DNA of 64,000 bases from a bacterium. Its GTDB lineage: Bacteria > Auribacterota > Auribacteria > Auribacterales > Auribacteraceae. Positions within the stretch are counted from its first letter, which is position 1. Every line of letters starts with the position of its first letter. This document shows positions 20,301 to 35,300 of this stretch, one piece after another. The stretch covers positions 124,001 through 188,000 of the forward strand of contig JAHDNF010000001.1 of NCBI GenBank assembly GCA_018435605.1. The letters run 5' to 3'. The notes under the pieces were generated by a model. That model had not been told where the DNA came from. It did not search any database and saw nothing but the letters and a program-made list of their open reading frames with translations. Both the position numbers and the translations under genes were made by a program.

Positions 20301-23300
20301 GAATCAAGGGAACCGGCAGTCATAGAAACGCTTTCTCCATTAGAGCAGTGGCTTGGGTTACTGGAGTATGATCAGGAAGTATATTTTCTTTCTAAAAACA
20401 ATCAAGTTTTAGCGTTGGTAAAAGCAGGCTCGAAAACCGAAACTATAGTACCGCTTCGCACTACTGATCAGATGCTTTCCGTTATGGGAGTGTCAGATAT
20501 GGATGCCGTTATGGAACAGCTGAAATCGGTGGTCGATTTTCGCCGAACTCAAATAAACCGCGAGACACTCCATGACAGATTGTTCCCTGAAGGCGATATG
20601 CCTGAAATCGATATCCAGAATCCGAGGCAATATCAATGGACTCGCTCACTTGCTAAATCAGCCGTGCTTATGGTTCCGGTAGCTATGTTGCTACTCGCAG
20701 GATGCGCGACTCATCAGACACGTATCGATCAACCGCAGTTGTTAAATCCCTATGATAATACTCAGTTGTTTACTAGTGAATCCGGTCAGAGTTTGCAACC
20801 TAATCTTATTGTGCCGCATGACTTGAAACCTTTTATCGGCACATCAGGCAGTCTTGATGTCGATCAGGGCGCAATTGAAAAAGTTCAGACTGATACTACA
20901 GGGATCTTGCAACGCAGTATAGAAGTAGCGAAAACCGAGTTGCAGGAGTTGCTTGATAAAGGTACCCTCGATCAAAGCAGAGTACAACGTCTGAAAGCGC
21001 GTATTCAGTCTATCGAAAATACGTTAGATAATTTTGCCAGTACATATTTGGGCGCTCCGAAACTCAATAAACAAATTTTGCCTTCACCGGTGCCTGATGC
21101 GGGGGTTGATATAATTGCTACACCCGATACTGTTAGCGAAAATCAAATCCGCTTCGTGCCTGAAGATGTCCAAAAACATTTTCAGGATATCGTCAGTGAT
21201 AGAGCATTTACAGATATGTATCAGAGATCGACACAATTCAGCAGGTCTTTGAATATAAATGAAGGTAATTATCAGGGTATGGTAAAGAGTTATGCGGGAC
21301 AGCCCGACAACCCTGATCATGGGCGGTTGGTCAAATATGACCGTATGATGCCCTATGATGTGGCGGTCAGTGTATTCGCGGATTTGGCAAATAACAACAA
21401 TCTTCAGGCAAAAAATAAAGTTACAGCCCTGCTTCAATTGATGCACAAAGAACGCGCTCCAAATTTTCAGGGAGTATTGCATTTCGGGTATAACACAAAG
21501 ACAGATTCATATATTTCGCCGCTAGCGCCTCTTGGCAACACCGCTTGGGCGCTGAAAGCTATTTACGGGTATGTCGATGCGACAGGCGATATGACTGTCA
21601 TACAGGGCGCTAATGCCGCTCTCCTTGATGATGCGATGCGGTTTGTTATCAATCAGCAGGTACAAGACCAATCCGATCCGCGTTACGGCCTTTTTAGAGC
21701 AGGGTTGCACAGTGTCAGCAAAGACGGATACGGTGTGCCGGGATCGCATCATATTCAGTACGAACATGTTGTTTTTGAACATCAGGCTGATGTTCACGAC
21801 CTGCTTAATTTTGCTTACCGCGTTACCGCCAAGAAGGAATACAAGGCCAGCAGAGAATTGTTAAATAAAGCGGTTATGGACCGCATGTATAAAGATCTCG
21901 GCGATCAAGGCGCGTACTTTTTGCCTAACATAGACGCAACCGGAAAACCCGGTGAAGGTATCGCTATAGACGATTTAACATGGGCGGGAAGCATGGTTCT
22001 TACCATGGACCAACTGCCTATTGAGAAACGACTGGAAATAGTCGGAAAATTAATGACATATCTGGATAACAATTTTATAGTTTCTCATCAACTGGGAGCA
22101 AGAGATGCCAGAGCGGTTCGATTGACCGACCAATTAATGAAGCAATCTATCCCAAATAATACCATAATCGGAGTGAAATTTTTCGATCTGGAATTCGGCG
22201 ATGAATTTATTGAGCGCCTTAACTGGCGTGATACAAAGGTGATGTCAATACAAACGGAAGCACAGCTAGGATACATTCATCTATTGTATCAGGTTGCCGC
22301 GTTAACTCCCTCTGACGCTGAACGTAGCCATGTCTTAAATAAAGCCCGTTTCCTGCTTGAAAATATAGAGAAAATCCATAAACAACAGTCACAGCTTGGC
22401 GGTATTCCGTACTCTACCCGTCGCATAGACGGAATCCAGACCACTTTAGAGTCAACTGTTTCAACCGAAACATTCCGCGCGATTTACGGAATAATGAAAA
22501 ATCCTCAACATTTATGGTCATTTATAGGCGTTCTTGAAAAAACTGAAAAACCAACCGCCGTGAATACATTGGTTGCCGATCACAGTCAGACGTTTAAACC
22601 TCAAATGCCGCTTTCGGCTACTCCATCTCCGGGCACTCTTACGGTTAATCCTCGTCAGGTGTATACTTTTGACGCAAGTACAGGACATATAATCCGCCCT
22701 GAAGAGCGGTATGGCGCGCAACCGCAGGATTACCCAGACGAACCCACATTGACGCTCCAGATACAAAAAGACATCAAGAAACTGCTTACTTATATAGAAA
22801 AAGAAATGATGAAAGGCAAGGCCTTTTCTCCTGAAGCAGTAGAAAGCTGGCCCGGAAAAATAAGCGATTCTCCTTCATGGACAGCTGACGCAACTAAAAT
22901 ACCTAATATCCAAGTATTACAGAAAAATAAAGAATACAGCGCAACAATACAAAACGGAGTGCTTGTAATTGGGGTTGATACTCAAATTCCTTTACAGAGA
23001 TTGGGCGTTAAACCCGATCAGGCTGGCGCGGAATATCTTGTTGAGGTGAGGGAAAATGATGTACGTATTATGCATACTCTTTCGCGGCAGGAAGTCGAGC
23101 GATACGGCGGTTATTCGTATGCCACGCAAAGAATCTTTTATGATACAAAAGCGCAAGTTGTTACGGTACCGTTGAGTAATTTCCCAGAGTTGCGCAATGT
23201 TCGGACAGGTACAGTCCTGCGAGCACAGGTTGACAATCAACTTAAATCGTTGCAAATATTTGATCCTGCAAAAGAACTGCGTATGTCGTCGGATAATTTG

Positions 23301-26300
23301 GTTGCAGGGGGTATTAATGCTCCAAACGGTACAAAGTTTAATGTTACGGTTAACGACGCTGGCAGGCTGGTTGTAAGTGAGCGTGTTGAGGTAGCTTCAA
23401 CATTCAATAATCCATGGACGCCGCATTTGCCTCCGCAAATGTTGCCGCAGTTTTTCGCGGGACTCAAGGCATCAGGGCATACCAGCATAATCGTAAACCC
23501 GAATCCTATGGTTTTAGGCCGGACAATTCACGATATGGAACCTCGGGCATATTATACGGCTTTAGTGAATTATGCGCGTCAGTACGGTATTGAGGTGCAT
23601 GCTTCTATCGGTACTCCCCGTTGGGTTATGCCCGGTGGGCCATCGGAAGGAATGATGTATTTGGCTACGCTCGGTCGTGCAGGTGTGGATTTTGACGGGT
23701 TTGTTATAGATATTGATATCGGTCAGTTGCCGGAATACAAAGCGGCTTCCCCTGAACAAAAACGCATTATGATGAAACGATATATGGATACGATTCGTAT
23801 TCTGGAAACCAATCTGGATTATTACGCTGGGGGAGATAGACAGATTATGGTCAACCTCAGAAAAGACGTACAGTCATCGCCGGATTACACACCGATTGAC
23901 CGTACGGATGATGTGTTGGTTATAAATCATACCGACGCAAATCAGATTGTCAAAATGGTTCGGGATATGAATCCTAACCGTCCGTTTAGTATTCAATTAC
24001 AGACCGCTCTTGATACAGATGGATCTCGTACTTTTGCCACCAAAGAAGGACAGATACCGGCTGTGATCAAGGCTGTAACAGAACAGATTCGTAAAGATCC
24101 TTCTATCGGTCGCTATTTTCAAGGTTTTGTCATCAATCATGATCAGGGTGAAGATATTTATAACATAATGCGATTCGGAACAGGACGCAATTTATCCGAC
24201 CGCTTGCGTGACTATGTCTACAGTATGGGTGACGACCTGATGCAGTACACCAGCGGTGCATATGAAATGATTATTTCAGGCGGTGAAGTTTCTGTTGTGC
24301 ACATTGGCGAGGAACAACCTTCCTCATCTAAAGTTGCTTTTAACACCATCAGTTCGCGCCTTGAAGCCTTGGCTCGCGGTATCACTGGAGCCGCTAATGT
24401 GGACAATATGGTGCGTAGTGTGATTGAAACTATCAAGCGAGATAAATTTACGGTGTTGCCTGAAACATTGCCGTTGGGCGCTGAATTCGGCCTTGCTATT
24501 GCAGGCGGTAATATGATGTGGGGACAGCAATATGCTAGTCTTGCACATCTTGGAAAAGTTACAATAGAGGGGCTTGATGAAAGCGGCAATGTTGTCGCTA
24601 CTTGGGATGATATCGTCAATACTACCGCTCCGATTCAGGTAGGTAAAGAGAGTATAATTAAAGAATTACGTATTATGTGTCAGGTACAGGCTGGTGAGTT
24701 CAAAGCTACTTCGTTTCCCGGCTATGTCGTCTTTCTCACTCATCATCCGGAAAATGGCGGCTATGTCACCGAACAGGCTTCCGATGAGATAGAGTTGCAT
24801 TCAGGCGAATCTACAGTTGTATCTTTTAAGGTGCCTGTAAGCGGAGAAGGTATGAGAGATTACGGTTTTATGTTGATGCATGGCCGTAAACTTAGTAAGC
24901 AGGAGGCGGTAACCGACCGTATCGGGTTCGGGCATAGGTATGGTTTAGTATCCGATTGGATTAACAGGCATGCCGGTGAATTTGACGATTTTTATTTTGA
25001 TTTTGTAAAAGGAAATCCTGAACTGCGCAACAATTCACTCGGGATGTGGTCAGGTCAAATTCAAAATCAGATTATGGTGGATACCTTTACTCTCGATCAG
25101 CTTGACGTATCCAAAACGTCTACACAGCAACTGCTTAAATCTTTGATCCAGTCTGGCGTCAATGAACTGGCGCTTGACGGCAAACAATTGCTTCGAATTT
25201 ACAACTCCGCAAAAGATCTTGAAGTTGCCAAAAAGATTTTAATCGATTTTATAAGCGAACTTCATAAGCGTAATGTAGATGTAACAATCATGGTCGGAGA
25301 CGAACAATGGCTGACTGATAAAACCGCCATGGAAAACGATATCTTTGTATTACTTAGAATGAAATTACCTGTCAATGGATTTGTCGTAAATTTAGGCGAT
25401 AAAACCTCGCAAATTGATCTGAATGCTTTGTCGAGCTTCACCAGAGATTCAGGGTACGGCATTGCCAGAGCAGTCGATATGTCTCAACTTACAAAAATAA
25501 CCAGCACCAATCAGCTCAATACTCGAATATTACGAGTAGATAAGACAAAGGGTAATATACTACAAATACCGGTTTCTGATATATCTGCCTTGACCGCTAT
25601 ATTGGACGGATTGGCCATGCCTAGTTCCAATGAGTTGGTAGCCCGTGCAAAAAGTATTACGGAAGAAGATCTGGAAAATTTTGTGTCGCGTGGTTATTAC
25701 AGTTTGTCAAACATAGAAAAAGCTCTGATGCAGTTTTCAAAAATAAAAAGGATGCCGGCAGTTCAGGTCGGTCAAGCGGCGGCACAGGTCGATTTGTTGT
25801 CGCCCAGACATATTTTCGTAGAACAGGGAGAAACACCGTACATCGCTTTACGGCTCACTGATATCGGCGACAGGGACTTGTCTACCCTTACAGCCATTGT
25901 CGAATTGACTAATGTGGAAACAGGCGAACATATAACACAGGCATTGCCTCTGGTTTATAGAAAAGGGTTTAATGAACAAGTTATAATACCTATTGAAAAA
26001 TTGCGAAACGGACAATGGCGTTATGATGTAAGCGTTGTATCCGAATCATATGAGCGTGATAGGGCTTTTGTGCCGGCCATGCCGTTAACTCAACTCGGTT
26101 CAACTGTTTTGGTCGGTTCTAGGGAAGTTACAGTTTTTCCGTCAAAACAGATAGTTGTAAATGGCGTAACTACAACACAACGGATTCTTACTTTTGCAGG
26201 TCATCAATTGACTCTTATTGATCAGGAAGGGGCGCAGTCGAAGGTAGAATATGATGGTAAATCTTACGTCCTAGTCAATGAAGTAGAAGGCATTAATCTT

Positions 26301-29300
26301 GAACTGGGTATGACTAAAATTTTGATTAATGTCAGCAAAAGCCGGTTCGGTGAGTGGGCAGTAGGGACAGGCGGGGAGGAAGTTACCATCACCCGCTATA
26401 AAAATTTGGAAGAAGTGCTTAGTGTCGGTGTGGCACACCGTTCTAAAGTGTTCGGTTATATTCAACACGGATTGCCGGATATTGCTGTCAAAGATGTCGA
26501 TATAAATGTAACCGATGCGTTTATACCGGATCAGCAGTCTGAAATTATTTATTTTGAATATAGTAAACCGTTTGCAGTTGATGGCGCTAAAGTTACCTTC
26601 AACTATCCGGCGGCTGGAATGATTCAGGCAACCGTAGAAATGCCTGACGGTAAAATTTTAAGAAAAGCGTTTCCCGCGTTATCTTCACAACGTACACTGC
26701 AGGTAGGTGATTTTATACTGATGATCGGCGCCGATTCGCAAGGTAGACCGATTGTAGTCAAGTCGCAGTTTGCCACAGGAAAAATTACATTCACCGTTGA
26801 AAATAAACCGACCGCTACAAGTCCGCTGAATTATTTGCCGGAAGTTGCTTTCTATCATCCTATGGTCGGAGAAATATCTATTACATCCGGCGAGGAGTAT
26901 ATCATTGGCGTGGGTGAAACACGGGTAATAACCATGGATATACCTATTCCCACAGATTTTCTTGCCCAGCAAAAACTGCAGTTGATGAAAGTCCTCAATG
27001 AAGTCAATTCTATCGATACATCATACCGGATGTTTACACGGGATAGACAGCTCGAAGAAGCTAAGGGATTGCGTTCTTCTACAGCTATTAATCAAGATTT
27101 ACAGACTAGATACCGCCAGATCAAACAACAGGTTCCGCAGTTTATAACTGACGCTCAACGACTTATTTCTCAGGTGCAGGCTTTAAATATGAATGTGGAA
27201 TTGCGTCTAAAAGGAGTTGTGGATCTTAACGAGCGGTCTGCCAATTTGACAAAATTACGACATCGTATAGATAAAGCCAGCATCTCCGAACTGCCTTATG
27301 TAATGACCGATCTAAGCCATGAACTGGCTCTGCTTAAGATCGATCTTGCTTCGTTCTCCAGTCAGAAAATAGCGTACAAAGTATCGATACACGATGTATC
27401 TAATTTGCTTGGTGAACAAGTGGTTGTGGATGCTTCTGAGATACCGGGGATCACAGCTACAGGAAATGTGCCGGTTGTCAGGGAAGTTCTCATAGATCGT
27501 GTAAATGATAAGCGGGAATTACAGGTAGTCCGCCGCATCGGTAAAGCCCAATATGCGGAAGTTGTAACAGGCGTTGTTACGCCGGCAGTCATACAGGAAA
27601 CGCATAATTCCTATATTAATCAATTGCGTGATTTGCACATTTCTCAAATTCAGTATGAGGATTTGATGCGCGATATATTCCGTGCTCAGGAATATAATAT
27701 TCCTTCTTCTAAGATGGCGGCCGGTAGTGCCCAGGAGAGTATACAGTTAGCAACCTCCGATAAACAGCGCGCCCTTACTGTAGATCTTACCACCGTATAT
27801 TATGAAGCCCTTAATCTGGTGAAAGTAGCCGATATGCGCCACGGCAGAGGATATGTGTTGGATTACGCTGAAACAGTGGTTAAAGGTGAAAAACTGATTT
27901 ACGATATGTCTACCGAAGCTGTGGCATTGTTACTCGGTGAATTACAAAATGACGATTCGCTGGCTGTTAAAACGGATGCGGCGCGGTTCTTTAAAGACCT
28001 TGCGCAGTTGTTCGGTTTGATAGAACGTGACGGCGTTACCGCTGATCAGGCGATAATCATTGTTAAAGGATTTTTGCGGGGTGCGGATCAGGCGGAAATC
28101 GACAGGGCTGTCGACATTGTTAAGGAAATAATGAAAGACGGATCCAAGACTAATCGTGTAAAAGCGGCAATGATTGTCATGGAGATTGCAACAGCCAAAG
28201 AAATGCGCACATATATAAAACATGTCGCTTTTGATAGGATGTGGCGTCAACTTGAAAAAGATGAAAGCGATGCTCGAGTAAAATTTGCCGGACAGCCTGC
28301 AAAATTGAATGAAGAACTATCTCGTATCCGTTCATTAAGAGCGTATATTAAACTCGTTATTGAGCATGATAAAGCCAAGGTGTTGGTTGATGAAGCGAAA
28401 AAAGAATATAAACAGGGCGGCGACCCGATAATGCAGGTTACACAAGCCCGCGGACATTTTCAAAATGCCTTAGGATATTTTCAAATCATCGCCGGAATAG
28501 AAACAGAATTTAAGCCTGTAACCGATTTGAACGCATTGATGCAAAGAATAGATCAATCCGGTATTCCTCAATTGCAGAAAGATAATCTCAAAGAAACGAT
28601 TCAACAGGTAATAGAACGGCTTAAAAAATTCGATTCTTTCATGCAGGAACGTGATAAAGCGATCACAGGCGCTCAGGAATCGTTGCGATTACGCAGGAAT
28701 GATGTCAAACGAGCCGAAGATCTATTTGAACATCTACAGACAATACAAAGCACGCATAGACTTTTTGTCGAACAGCTTCAAGCGGAAGCGGACAATACTT
28801 TTACTATGTGGCAACGTACTATAAAGAACACGCCTACAGCGGAAGCTATCAAAAGTATTGACCAGGTTATATCGCTTGAGATAGGTAATTTCAGCGAATA
28901 TATAGAGAAGTTTCAGCAAGCTAAAGTCGATCATTCACATGTACGGGCACAGCATGCATATTATACCGCTGAAGTTGAAAGATTGCGTATTGAATACAAT
29001 AAAACCGATTCCGATGTGCGCAAAGCCATGTTGCGCGACCAGATTCAAAGCTATCAGTCCGAAATATACCGCCTCTCAGCCGATTTGAATTATTCAGATT
29101 GGCTTATTCCCTATCTGGAAAAACAAATTGACCGTACTTATTCTCACGTTGTCGAATTACAAGGTGCTGTTATGGCACTTGGCGGCAAACCGGATTTGAA
29201 TATTTTACAGCGTCAAATCGCTCAGGTTTCAAATAAATTAAAGACTGCGCGTGAAGTAGAATCCGTTCTGGATTCTACGGTTGCTAGATTGTCCGAACAA

Positions 29301-32300
29301 CAGACAGCACTTGAAAAACGTTTGGCTGAATTACAGAAACAGTATGATTATCAGGGAAGATTGCAGGCTGTTGGCGAAAAAATAACTATCAGCACTATAT
29401 TGAAAGATTATGTTTATATAAATAATCCTGCAGGTTATTTTGAGTTTCTTCATAAAAACGGTATTTCCGAAGTGTATGTTGATTTACAGGAAGTTATGAA
29501 TGATCAGGGAACACTTGATTTTGATAAGTTACAGTATCTGGGCAGGGTAATTCAATCCGCACAACAAAACGGCATGTCTGTTAAACTTTTGTTACGCGCT
29601 GGAGATAAATGGGCTGAAGGCGGGTTCCGATGGTTTGGTCTAGCCAAACGCCCTGGGGCTAAGTTTGCTTCTGATACCGCGGATAAACTCAGACTATTTC
29701 AAAGCATGCTCTTTGACCACGGAGTATATATTGACGGTTTTGCTCTTGATATGCGTCCGGTTACAAGAAACAATGTTTTCGATATGAGTAATTACAGAGG
29801 GGAACGCAATTCAATAGCTCAAGAATTTAAAGGCGCATCGCAAGATCTGCAACGAGAATTCGAAAAGCGAATCAAAGAAGAAATGGATATGGGGCATACC
29901 CTCAGAGCGTTCAATATGACTCAGTCTCTACGGGCTATGAAAATCAAGCAATTAGTTGCTAATCAGACTGATAGCGCTACCGCTACCCGTATCGAAAAAC
30001 AAATGCAAGACTTGCTTCAGCAGATATATGATGCCCATAAGGCAAGCAAACTTCAACAGGCAAATCAATTGGGGACACAACTGGACGGGTTCCTAAAAGA
30101 TGTTGCTATTGTCTATACGTTTGATGTGTTCGAAGATGCCGACGTCGCTTTGGCTATCAACTCTTATTTGGCACAAGAGTATGGAACCGAACAGATTTCT
30201 ACAAAACGTGCGGAGATGTTTTCCGGAAGATCAATTGTTCGTTCAGGCGCTGATGTCGGTACTGTGCATTCCAATGTCGGCAATCTTTCCGGTGTAAATC
30301 ACGGTATCAGCATTAATTGGACAGGTAAAGTCGCAAAAGGAAATGAAACGGGTTTGCCACCTACACTGGAAGAATTGTTACGATATCAACAGACACAAAA
30401 TCGAGGTTTGAATTCGATTTTCTTAGAATCCGATTCGGTGGTCGGGTTGCAACAAAGCCTTAACAAACTTGGCGCAGTTCCTTTGTCAGCGCTCAATTTG
30501 TTGCAGACGCAACAGGATATAATGTCTGCTTATAATGAACAAGTAAGCGGTTATGTTGTCAGTATGATGCGTCAGGTAGATCATTTAAATAAAATTATCA
30601 CTGCTGAAGAACAGTTTCGTCAGGAAAGCAGAAATTTTATAAAAGCGGCCGTATCTCACGGAATAGTGCTTGAAATGCCGGAAGGTTTTCTTGCGGAAGA
30701 AAACCAACTGGCGCAAATAAAAGAACGTCTTGAAGGACTCCAAAAACGAATCAACCTTGGTATCTATAAAGAAGATGCAGACAAACTTTCGGCTGAAATT
30801 GATGAACTGTATATATCGCTCAGTAAAAATATCCGTCGGTTGCGCGTTTCCATGGGCGGTATCCTGAATCCCTCCGGATTCCAGCTCAGCGGCCTTAACC
30901 TTACCAATCAAATTTTGCCGGGTACAGATATGCTTTCCGGTTCCAGCGCGCTTGTTTTTGATTTCGGACAGTTTTTATCCCAAAATAGCCCTGTCGGATT
31001 CATGATTTCATATAAAACTGCTGATGGTAAACAAGAACAACGCGATCTCTTGCGGGAATTTCCATCTCTGCGCGATAGATTGCTTCGCATGAAAGCACGC
31101 GCAGAAGAATTTGCTCAATATTCGTCTCAGTTAGGGACAATGGAATACCAACTGCTGGAAAATATGAATATGGTTGATACACTTCGCCGCGGTGTGGATA
31201 TAGCCAGTAAAACTGATGCGCAAGTAAAACCTTTTACCGTTGTTATTGACGGACAGAAAATTACTATACAGGGTAATGTGCTTTCCGCCTTACAGCAGAT
31301 ACGCGACCTTTTACCTAAACTGAAGGTTCGCGCCGATCAGGCTGAACGTGATCGTATTGCATTGGAATCAACCGTAAATACTTTAAACGACCACATGCGC
31401 CGTACCGGAAAACCTGATGCCAAAAATAACTTCATAACCAAACCTGTTGATATGGAAATTTCCTCAACGTCTTTAGAACTTGCTATGCAAAATAGGAGTG
31501 TTGCGGAAGCGCAGTATAACAGGGCAATACGGGGAACTCAGGCGGCTCAAGACCAGTTGGAAAGCGCTATCATAGGTGCAAATACCGCTAAGACAGGATT
31601 GCAGGAAGCCGTTTCAGGTCTTCAAGAAGCTCAAAATAACTATGAAAGATGGCAACGTCAGACTGAAGAGGCCTTCAGAGATGTGGTTAAGTCGTTAACC
31701 GGCAAAACTAATATCGAGGCTTCGCTTTACGCTACCAACCTTGGTGAATTGAGTACCACTATCAAACTTGTCCGCTCTGAAGAAGATTTGCGCAAGGCAT
31801 ATTTCAATTTCGACACTATTTTTCATCGTTTGATTCGTGCTTTCAGTCATGAAACCAACGAGGAATTGTTCAAGAAAAGTTTTTCGTTATATGATCCGAG
31901 TGCAATATATCCGGGATGGGGTATGGATGCTGTACTCGGCGCAGGAACGCCATACATTGGATTAGATGAGAGCGAAGCGGCTTCGCGTGGCGCAGAAGTA
32001 TTGTCTGCGTTCCAGAAAGCGCCTGTCAGTCTTTCGTTATACGGCGGATTTATTAATATGTCATGGACTTATGCAAATCCGACTATGGTTACGTTGTCAT
32101 TAAATTTACGCGGAGCTAATGACAGCGTGGTCGGCAATGCCCAGTTCAATAATCTGGTTCGGCAATCACAATACATACTCACACAAATGGTTTCTGCAGA
32201 CCGGCATGACGAGTTAAAAGCCGCAACCGAACGATTCGGAGTGCTTGTCGAGCAATATAATGAGCATCTAGTTATGTTAAAGTGGCAGGAAAAGAATGTT

Positions 32301-35300
32301 GAAACCGCAAATGAAAATCTAAAAAGGGCAAATAATAGCCTTGAAGCGGCAAAACAGTTTGTGCAGGCTAGCGAACGACACATGGATTTAGCCAATCGTA
32401 ACTTGCATGAGAAAAAGGGTAATTTGAACGCGGCCAACCAGTCTGTAAAAGAAATTCAGGAAGGGGCGGCAGATATTATTACACCTGAAGAAGCGCGCGG
32501 CGCTATGGAGCCTCAAGACGCTCCGGTTATTACTGAACCTACAGGCGATACTACCATTGATGCATCTTTTCCGGACATGGGCGATGAGTATCATCGCGCT
32601 AAAACCGCAAACACTATTCTAGCACGTCTTATATACGGCCTGCTGGGATTGTTGACTATCGGTCTTGGAGCTGACAAAATACGCGATAGTATTCGACAGG
32701 TTCTTCTCGGTCAAGTGAAAAAACGAGCCGAGCAACGCAAAGAAAAACCGAAGGCAGGGTTCCTTATGAGGCTTGTCGAAGAACTGGATATAGACGAAGT
32801 TACCGTTCTGCAAATGCAACCGTTCAGCGGTAAACGTAAAATTGATCTTGCTCATCGTAAGCATCAGTTTAAGAGACTACGCGCTATCATGAAACAATAT
32901 GAGGAAGCCGGCCTCGACCGATTTCCTGTTGCGGCCCGTGATTTAAAAGACAAAGCCAGCATACTTGAAGAAGAAGCGCTTACCTTAAAAGGACCTCAAA
33001 CAGTAAATAAAGAGATGATTGACAATTTCTCCTTCGGTAAAAAATTATCCTATTTCGGTAAGCTCTATACGCGGATATTCCGTGAAAAATATTACAACTT
33101 CCTTACTAACCGGCCATTGCGTCTTGCTGTGTTGGTAACTACAACTCTGCTTGGCATTTATGTGTTCCCTTACTGGGGATTTCCAAATGCTATCATACGA
33201 GGATTACTGCTGTTGCCTACTCTTTGGGGTGGGACGCCGTTGTTGATAAATCCGTTGTTGTTGGCAGATCCGTCTGTTACATTTCCCGCTTTATTCTGGG
33301 TGCCGTTTTTAGCAGTATTGCCAGGATTGGTTTATTGGACACCTCTGCTTGTCATGGCTACGTGGACTATAGCCAAACTTCTGGTGTTTAACGGAGTATG
33401 GGGGCTTGGTCGATATTTGCTAGGTAAAGTGACTTTTCTCCTGAAATTCGTTAATTATCCGTTTAGTCTTGCCGGCAAAGGAATAGTAAACCGATTTATG
33501 ATGCGCAATCAAGACGGCAAACTGACTTTGCGATCTAAAGACAAAACAGGGGAACCGGTATTTAAATTGTTCGAGAGCAAAAGCGATCAGATTGTCGAAC
33601 AACATCGGCAGACTACCTACGATGTATCAACAGAATTCGGTAATAGAGCTATTGCCAGTGCCCGTGCTTGGGCTGAGGAAAACGGCATTGATTTCGATTC
33701 CATGTCTGTTGAAGAAGTACAAAAGATAATAGATAGTTTCGTTATTGAACAGGGCGTAAAGGAATCTAAGTACGTCTTATTGCAGGACGAAGGCAATGAA
33801 CTGGTTGTCAATGTGCAAAAAGGTATAGAAGATATCGAAACTTCTCCCGGTGTGTATGGTATGCTACCGGCTATATATGTTCCGTTCTATGTCCCTGAAA
33901 AGAAAGATTTCGATAAGTTTTTCTGGGGTATTATCATTCAGAATATCACCCAGTCGATACAGTACAGCGCTTCTATGGCAATGCGTTCTCTGCGCGGATT
34001 GGAAAAAGGAGCCAATGTATCGCATCCCGTATTCCAACATGTAATTTCAAAATCGGAAAAGAATATGGCCAGTTTTGTTGTGCATGTTCAAGGCAGATGG
34101 TTAACAGGTCATATCCACGTTATTCGTCCGGAACTGCAAGGCGGGCGTATCGCCCTTGATGTAACATTTGAACCGCTTGAAATAGATAAGAAGGCGCGTC
34201 CCGATGGAAGACAATATACCACGGTACAGGAATACGTTGATGATCTTATCAAGCGCGCTGAAGAAGTATCCGAAGTCGACAAAGAAGCTTTTCTTGATGG
34301 TGTTGACGCTGATTCCATAGATGTGCGCGTATCCGGTGTGGACGATCAAATTGCAGATCAAGTAAAAGATACCTTGAAAAAAGTATTTCCGATTACTTCC
34401 GGCTATTATCGCGCATATCCTGCCGAAACTAATCCATATTACGGTCCCGGCGAAAATGAAAGTTTACACGGCATAATGCCCCAAGGAAAAGAAATTGACG
34501 ATAAAGATTTGGCAGGACTTGGCAATTATAAGCCGACTCAGGGGGTATTCTATGCGCGTGCTTATTATTTCGGTACTTTGAGTTATGTCCCCGGTGGAGT
34601 AAAAGTTCAGGTGGTGGATGGCAAAATGGTTATGGAGCCTACCGGACGGGTTGCCAAATATGATTTCAAACACCATGATTCCGGAACCAAAGCGCGTAAC
34701 CTGAATTCTTTATTGCAGGTGCTTCAGGGTACGACCTATATGAAACGCGAAGTTGTACGAAATCCCAACGGAAAGCCCGAAGTCAAGGTCCATTTTCAGG
34801 ATGTATCAAAAGAATATTTTCCTGAAGTCGAAGAAGCCCGTGAACTTAATAAAGAAAGAGTTGCGGATAGAGGAAAAATCTTCAAACGGGCGTATTATGA
34901 TTTGGTTAACAAACATTTCGCCCGTATTTTCGATAGAACAACCGGTTCATTTATACCGGTCAATCTGGGCACTAAACTCGGGTTCCAACCTTTTGAAGGA
35001 TTAAAAGGATCCTTTGCCCGATGGAAGGCTATGACTCTGGGTATGCTGATCAGTATAGCTCCGGTTTCTTTGTTCGGATTGATTCAGGATCCGATAAATG
35101 CCGCTCTTCAAGGGTATTATGATCCGATTCTGGTAGAAAAACAGGCTCAGCATAGAATGTGGCAAAATCAAAGAGAATTCCATCGTCAACAACGACATAT
35201 GGAACTTTTCCTTGATTCAAAGCTGAGCAAAGACGCTATAAAAGACATGGATACATCAAAAATAATCGATTATTTGTTCGCTAACCATGATATCGATTTA

